From Candidatus Sumerlaeota bacterium (GTDB lineage: Bacteria; UBP6; UBA1177), in NCBI GenBank assembly GCA_007136595.1, contig SLGQ01000011.1, positions 1 to 19,127 of the forward strand: DNA of 19,127 nt. The letters are read 5' to 3'. This document shows, piece after piece, positions 15,024 to 19,127 of the stretch. The position numbers and the translations under genes are program-made. Position 1 is the first letter of the stretch. The number at the start of each line of letters is the position of its first letter. The notes under the pieces were generated by a model. That model saw nothing but the letters and a program-made list of their open reading frames with translations, did not search any database and was not told the DNA's origin.

Positions 15024-16109
15024 TCAATTGGAAAACATATCTTCTCCGATATGTTTTTCTATAAGTTCAACAGTTTTTTTCTTGATGTCACGGAGATACC
15101 ATTTTTTATACTCAAATGGAATAAAAGAGCTTTTTACACCGTTGATAACAAGGTCAAGAATGTTCTGAGGAGAAAGATCAAAAGTTTTATAGACTGTATA
15201 GTACTCATCTGTCATTGTTGTGTCAGTGATCAATCTGTTGTCTGTATTGAGTGTCACTCTTATACCGAGATCAAGATAAAATTTTACCGGATGTTCTTCC
15301 ATTGTTTTAACAGCACCGGTTTGAACATTGCTGGAGGGACAAAGTTCCAGAGGAATTCTGTGGTCTGTAACATAGTTAAGAAGATCACCGTCTTCTATGA
15401 GCCTTACTCCGTGACCTACCCTGTGTGCTCCGCAATAATGAAGAGCCTGATGAATGCTGTCGGGACCATAAGCTTCACCGGCGTGAATTGTTACATTTAC
15501 ATTATTTGAAAGTATTAGACTGAAAGCTTGAAGATGATCTTTTGCCGGATAATTATACTCAGCACCCGCAAGATCAAAGGCAACAACACCTCTGTTTTTA
15601 TATGCAACGGCAAGTTCCGCCATCCTCATGCTCACTTCAGTAGAGATATTTCTTATGCCGCATATTATTACACCGCTATTTATTCCGAAATCTTTCTGGG
15701 CATCTTTCAGTCCCTCAACAACAGATTCAACAATAACGGTAGCAGAAAGTCCTTTCTGAGTGTGAAGAACCGGTGAGTATCTAACTTCAATGTATCCGAC
15801 ATTTTCCAAAGCACAATCCTGTGCCAGTTCATAGGCGGCTCGATATAAACTTTCTCTTGTCTGCAAAACTTTTAAAGTAATATCAAAACCTTTAAGGTAA
15901 TCATCAAGTGATTTGTGGATTTTTCCAGGACCGATCAGTTTTTTCAACTCTTCAATGTTGTCAACTCCCAGATCAACCTTATCTTTTTTTGCAAGATCAA
16001 GAATGGTTTCAAGTCTAAGAGATCCGTCCAGATGGACATGAAGATCAGTTTTTGGCAACTGTTTAAAAAATTCTCTTGTAAAAACTTTCATCTTTTTTTT
16101 ATTTTTCAA
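15024..16109 (-). CDS. add: adenosine deaminase
   Basis: 361 residues, a metal-dependent amidohydrolase converting adenosine to inosine in purine salvage. Visible active-site motifs are TDLHVHLDGS (21-30, metal ligands His24 and His26), VTIHAGEAYGP (206-216, His209 and catalytic Glu212), HRVGHGVRL (229-237, His233), CPSSNVQTG, and LNTDNRLITDT (287-297, metal-binding Asp290). The TDNRL form is the type found in actinobacterial-like enzymes rather than the TDDP form of E. coli. I keep the TTG start (16109) because GGAG lies 7 nt upstream; the ATG at 16091 follows an A8 run without a clear SD. It sits between a lipoprotein and the sigma factor gene in one unit. Confidence 0.93.
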   Translation of the reverse strand: MKNKKKMKVFTREFFKQLPKTDLHVHLDGSLRLETILDLAKKDKVDLGVDNIEELKKLIGPGKIHKSLDDYLKGFDITLKVLQTRESLYRAAYELAQDCALENVGYIEVRYSPVLHTQKGLSATVIVESVVEGLKDAQKDFGINSGVIICGIRNISTEVSMRMAELAVAYKNRGVVAFDLAGAEYNYPAKDHLQAFSLILSNNVNVTIHAGEAYGPDSIHQALHYCGAHRVGHGVRLIEDGDLLNYVTDHRIPLELCPSSNVQTGAVKTMEEHPVKFYLDLGIRVTLNTDNRLITDTTMTDEYYTVYKTFDLSPQNILDLVINGVKSSFIPFEYKKWYLRDIKKKTVELIEKHIGEDMFSN

Positions 16110-16133
16110 GGTTTTTCTCCACAGGAATCATGG

Positions 16134-16799
16134 TTATTCAAGAGTCCGGCACTCGACAGTTTCCATTTCTCTCATCATGGTAAAACCTTCCACTCTGAGA
16201 TCCTCACCGACCCGGATGTTATTGGTATAAATAATAACTTTGCCTCTGTGAGAATATGGTTCTTCAACATAACACACTTCTTTCATTTCATCATTTTCCA
16301 AAGTTACAAGAGACTTGTATATTTTGTCATTATTAAGAAAATAAGTTTCAGCTCTGCTGATGGATGAGCCTTCCAGTTGAAGAACAAAATAGATATACCT
16401 TCCATCATCTTCGATGGAATCATTAGCAAAAATAACCTGAATTAACGGAACTTCATGTCCTGATGTTATCCGCATGTGTTTTCTGAGTGCCCACACTCTG
16501 CTGTTTACAGTTATCGGCTCCCCCAGTTCGTTAAGGTATATCAGCGATCCGCTTCCATAGTTTATGGTGTCGCTTGTGGCGTTACCGTCATTGATCACCC
16601 CGTAAAAACTGAATCTTACATCCCATGCCCGTTCTGATATTTCATCGTCACTTAATTCAACTATGTCAGGGTATTCCTGATAATATGAATCTCTGTCACT
16701 TAAAAAGCTCGGGTTATAATATCTGTCTCCTGTTTCCTGAATACAGGACAGTAAAAAAACAGGAAGCATGAAGGCAAATAAAAGGCTCAACTTTTTCAT
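16134..16799 (-). CDS. lipoprotein of unknown function
   Basis: 221 residues from ATG 16799, chosen because GAGGAG lies 6 nt upstream; a longer in-frame start at 16826 would lie at the transcript start and lacks support. The signal peptide MKKLSLLFAFMLPVF ends in the lipobox LLSC, with Cys19 as the lipidated residue. The mature part starts with a polar, Tyr/Asp-rich linker, followed by mixed beta structure (RFSFYGVINDGN, SGSLIYLNELGEPITVNSRVW, YIYFVLQLEGSS). No known domain is recognised. It is the first gene of the unit with adenosine deaminase and the sigma factor, and may act at the cell envelope. Confidence 0.85.
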   Translation of the reverse strand: MKKLSLLFAFMLPVFLLSCIQETGDRYYNPSFLSDRDSYYQEYPDIVELSDDEISERAWDVRFSFYGVINDGNATSDTINYGSGSLIYLNELGEPITVNSRVWALRKHMRITSGHEVPLIQVIFANDSIEDDGRYIYFVLQLEGSSISRAETYFLNNDKIYKSLVTLENDEMKEVCYVEEPYSHRGKVIIYTNNIRVGEDLRVEGFTMMREMETVECRTLE

Positions 16800-16831
16800 A
16801 CTGCTCTCCTCAAAAAGAGTTTTCAAATGTC

Positions 16832-16859
16832 ATTATAGCAGATTTTTTTTTTCATTCAA
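16832..16859 (-). promoter_or_regulatory. extended -10 promoter with an A10 tract in its spacer
   Basis: The minus strand reads TGCTATAAT: a perfect TATAAT (16837-16832) preceded by the TGn extended -10 motif. TTGAAT (16859-16854) is the -35, 16 bp upstream. Ten A (plus-strand T10, 16843-16852) fill most of the spacer. Transcription should begin near 16825 and drive the lipoprotein gene. Confidence 0.75.
16843..16852. repeat. T10/A10 homopolymer in a promoter spacer
   Basis: Ten consecutive T on the plus strand, lying between the -35 and -10 elements of the lipoprotein promoter. Slippage here would change the spacer length. Confidence 0.9.
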
Positions 16860-16881
16860 TCTTTTTGTTTTACCGTAACTG

Positions 16882-18192
16882 TCAGTAGGAGTCGGTTTGT
16901 TCCCCGTTTGCTTCTTCGGGGGGATGAATTATGATCTTTATTTTCACAATATGTCTTTCATTGCTTTCAACTACTGTAAATTCATAGTTGTTAAATTTTA
17001 AAACGAATCCTTCCGGTGGCACATTCCCCACCTCATTGATTATAAATCCGCCCAGAGAATTGTAGTCGCCATCATCAGGTATCGATATGTCAAGCTCTTC
17101 TTCAAGGTCACTTATCGAAATATGGGCATCTACAAGTATTTCATCCTCTTTGATCTTCACAATATAATCATCTTCTTTATCATCTTCATCTCTTATGTCG
17201 CCCACCAACTCTTCAATTATGTCTTCAAGAGTTATTATTCCGGCAGTTCCACCAAACTCGTCAACAACAATTGACATGTGAGTACCGCCTGCCTGCATTG
17301 TTTTAAGTGTTTCATTTATTTTCTGTGTTTCCGGGACAAAAGATACTGGTTTCCTTATAAGTCCGCTTATGCTTTTTGAGAGATCCATGTCGGGTTTACC
17401 GATAAGTTCAACCAGATCTTTGACATAAAGTATCCCGATTATGTCATCAACCGATTCCCCGAAAACAGGAACTCTGCTGTGACCCCACTGTTCAATTTTT
17501 TCAAGTGTTTCTTTTATCGTGGTATCACAGTCCAGAAAATGGGTGTCAGTTCTTGGAAGCATGATCTCTTTTACAAGTGTATGTTTGAATTCTATCACAC
17601 TGGTTAGAAGTTCTCCCTGTTCTACTTCCTCAAAAACACCTTGGTGGTTTCCAAGCTTTATGAGATGTTCTATGTCAGTCTGAGTAAGACCTGTTGTCTG
17701 AATTTCTCCACCAACGATCTTTACAACAAATTTTGCAAATTTTGAAAGAATGATGGAAAAGGGGATAAGTATCCACTGGAACATTCTTAGAAAAATAAGT
17801 GCCGGAACAACCCATTTCTGGGGATTTACTTTGGCAAAAGTTTTTGGTGTCACTTCGCCGAAGATCAAAACCATAATGGTCATGACACCGACAGCAACAG
17901 CATCTGCCAATCCGTTTTGATACCCGCTTAAAAAGTGGTATGCAATTTTACCGGAAAGCAGTGCACCAAGAATATTGACAATATTATTACCGATAAGGAT
18001 CGATGACAGAACCAGCCCCGGATCTTCATTCCACTTTTTAAGTATCGGTGCAATGAATTTCCATTTTTCAGAAAGTTTTGTGGATTGAGCGGTTGTAAGG
18101 GCTGTGAGAGCGGTTTCCGTCCCACTGAAATATGCACTTAGAACTATACATAAGACAACACCGATCAACTCGCTTGTAGGGAACGACTCCAA
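16882..18192 (-). CDS. CNNM/CorC (HlyC-type) membrane protein with CBS pair
   Basis: 436 residues. Residues about 5-185 form a CNNM (DUF21) membrane domain with SGTETALTALT (23-33), ILIGNNIVNILGALLSG and FGEVTPKTFAK (111-121). Residues about 205-330 are two CBS domains (MLPRTDTHFLD, WGHSRVPVF, IIGILYVKDL, MSIVVDEFGGTAGIITLEDIIEELVGDI). Residues about 345-422 are the CorC/HlyC C-terminal domain. Proteins of this build are linked to magnesium or other cation export, with nucleotide sensing by the CBS pair. The start is TTG 18192, set by AGGAGG 6 nt upstream. The gene is divergent from the permease on the other strand; the extended -10 promoter downstream makes it a separate unit. No convincing terminator follows it. 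Confidence 0.93.
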   Translation of the reverse strand: MESFPTSELIGVVLCIVLSAYFSGTETALTALTTAQSTKLSEKWKFIAPILKKWNEDPGLVLSSILIGNNIVNILGALLSGKIAYHFLSGYQNGLADAVAVGVMTIMVLIFGEVTPKTFAKVNPQKWVVPALIFLRMFQWILIPFSIILSKFAKFVVKIVGGEIQTTGLTQTDIEHLIKLGNHQGVFEEVEQGELLTSVIEFKHTLVKEIMLPRTDTHFLDCDTTIKETLEKIEQWGHSRVPVFGESVDDIIGILYVKDLVELIGKPDMDLSKSISGLIRKPVSFVPETQKINETLKTMQAGGTHMSIVVDEFGGTAGIITLEDIIEELVGDIRDEDDKEDDYIVKIKEDEILVDAHISISDLEEELDISIPDDGDYNSLGGFIINEVGNVPPEGFVLKFNNYEFTVVESNERHIVKIKIIIHPPEEANGEQTDSY

Positions 18193-18408
18193 GATATTCC
18201 TCCTGAAAAATTAACAAAAGCTTTAGTATTTTTACAGATTAAACTTGTTTTTACAACAAAATATTGCCAAAGTGCAGGATTTTTTTTGAATTGCCTGATA
18301 ATTTAATATTTTAGCTGAATTTCTCTGTTTGAATAAAGACATCTTTTTTCAATTTTTATTGATAATTTGCTCTTTATGAACAAAATCTACTTAAGAAAGG
18401 GGGATCGT
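18193..18408. other. divergent intergenic region
   Basis: 216 AT-rich bases between the CNNM gene (minus) and the DMT permease (plus). It must hold promoters for both. I see several A/T-rich near matches but no pair with good -35, -10 and spacing on either strand, and no obvious operator palindrome. Confidence 0.5.
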
Positions 18409-19127
18409 ATGCTTTATTTGTTTCTTGCCGTTTTGTGCAGCAGTTCAATAGCACTGATATTGAAATTCAGTGAGTCAAGAAATTTAAACAGAATGGTCGT
18501 TACCACTTCAAACTATGTTGTTGCTACAGGTGTCAGTCTCTTTTTTGTTTTAAAAGAGGGGCTTTTTACCAGGGCGCCTTTTTCCCCTTCTTTATTTTTG
18601 ATGGAAAGTGAAAAAATTGTGACGGGAGGAGTTTTTACAGAAAGCTCCAGCTTTGTATGGGCGGTATTAACGGGGTTTTTTGCCGGCATATTGTATTTTC
18701 TAGGGTTAATATACATCCAGAAAAGTATAAGAGAAAATGGTGTCGGTATTACCGGTGCATTTTCAAAGATCGGAATTTTTATCCCGATGCTCCTTTCAAT
18801 AATTTTCTGGAAAGAAATTCCTTCGACTGTTCAGTGGATCGGGATTTTCTTTGCACTTTTTGCGATAATAATAGCAAGTTACACTCCCGGACTTGAGAAA
18901 TCGGTGACCAGCTTAAGGGCTTCTTTGATATTGGTTTTTTTTATTGTAGGAATGTCGGAATTTTCAACTAAATTTTTTCAGAACTATGCTGTAATTGACT
19001 ATAAATCGGTTTTTCTTTTTACGGTTTTCCTGACAGCTTTTTTAATAAGCTCAACGGTCACTTTCAAAAAAAGGGATCCGATCTCAAAACAGGCGGTCAT
19101 TACCGGGCTTATTGTCGGGATACCGAA
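18409..19127 (+). CDS. DMT/EamA-type permease, C-terminus cut by window edge
   Basis: The plus-strand frame is open from ATG 18409 to the right edge, 239 full codons. AAGGGGGA lies 5 nt upstream of the start. The protein is very hydrophobic with about seven membrane segments visible (YLFLAVLCSSSIALILKFS, NYVVATGVSLFFVL, WAVLTGFFAGILYFLGLIYI, KIGIFIPMLLSIIFW, WIGIFFALFAIIIASY, LILVFFIVGMSEFS, VFLFTVFLTAFLIS) linked by short loops. The order and the KIGIFIPMLLSIIFWKEIP segment match the drug/metabolite transporter superfamily of 10-helix carriers. The substrate cannot be inferred. It is the only plus-strand gene and stands apart from the operons. Confidence 0.82.
   Translation, partial: MLYLFLAVLCSSSIALILKFSESRNLNRMVVTTSNYVVATGVSLFFVLKEGLFTRAPFSPSLFLMESEKIVTGGVFTESSSFVWAVLTGFFAGILYFLGLIYIQKSIRENGVGITGAFSKIGIFIPMLLSIIFWKEIPSTVQWIGIFFALFAIIIASYTPGLEKSVTSLRASLILVFFIVGMSEFSTKFFQNYAVIDYKSVFLFTVFLTAFLISSTVTFKKRDPISKQAVITGLIVGIP

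Noticed and set aside
15915..16367. Plus-strand 150-codon open frame
   Set aside because: Antisense to the adenosine deaminase start and the lipoprotein end; no motif and no SD.
16827..16881. T10 run after the CNNM gene as a terminator
   Set aside because: No stable stem precedes the A/T run in the leftward transcript, and the run lies inside a well-formed promoter instead.
1..19127. CRISPR array, transposase, integrase or tRNA
   Set aside because: No regularly spaced repeats, no transposase or recombinase motifs and no cloverleaf were seen on either strand.

Overview
The window comes from an AT-rich, diderm (Gram-negative-type) bacterium. The evidence is a lipobox lipoprotein, a likely outer-membrane beta-barrel protein, an RND/MMPL exporter and an ECF sigma factor paired with a single-pass membrane protein. 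TTG start codons are unusually common, and at least four are backed by good Shine-Dalgarno (SD) sequences (1199, 1977, 16109, 18192). I cannot name the phylum. Nearly everything lies on the minus strand and is read right to left; only a DMT-type permease at the right edge is on the plus strand. I see no tRNA, rRNA, CRISPR array, insertion sequence or phage gene.

Right part (18409-12735). A CNNM/CorC-type membrane protein (16882-18192) is divergent from the permease. An extended -10 promoter (16832-16859) then opens a second unit: lipoprotein, adenosine deaminase, ECF sigma factor, single-pass presumed anti-sigma factor, and a secreted protein with an acidic linker and a barrel-like C-terminus. 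This unit ends at a clear intrinsic terminator (12735-12774), preceded by a structured 3' untranslated stretch with mutually exclusive hairpins. It also carries a T10 tract in its promoter spacer and a G8 tract in the surface-protein gene.

Middle part (12731-2072). A sigma70-like promoter (12703-12731) sits immediately after that terminator and opens a tightly packed operon. The order is: family-2 glycosyltransferase fused to DUF2062; a 1292-residue fusion of MMPL exporter, PlsC acyltransferase and SAM methyltransferase; a CrtI/CrtISO-like FAD oxidoreductase; a membrane-anchored C45 (penicillin acyltransferase-like) Ntn hydrolase; a PaaK-like AMP-forming ligase; a MOSC-MogA fusion; and a small Smr protein. 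Adjacent genes overlap by 4-8 bases or are separated by no more than about 17 bases. As a set this resembles the lipid-modification and export genes of aryl polyene/flexirubin (dialkylresorcinol) loci, but no ketosynthase, ketoreductase, dehydratase, acyl carrier protein or ammonia-lyase is present. My inference is that it builds, modifies and exports an unusual (glyco)lipid. The MOSC-MogA partner is unexplained and is the most provocative part of the context.

Left part (1-1977). A small secreted protein of a conserved uncharacterised type, with its own likely promoter, is followed by a TPR-repeat protein cut by the window edge. The N-terminal region of the TPR protein recalls helical domains found in front of STAND/NACHT-type proteins, so it may be a sensor or signalling protein. 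That last point is weakly supported.
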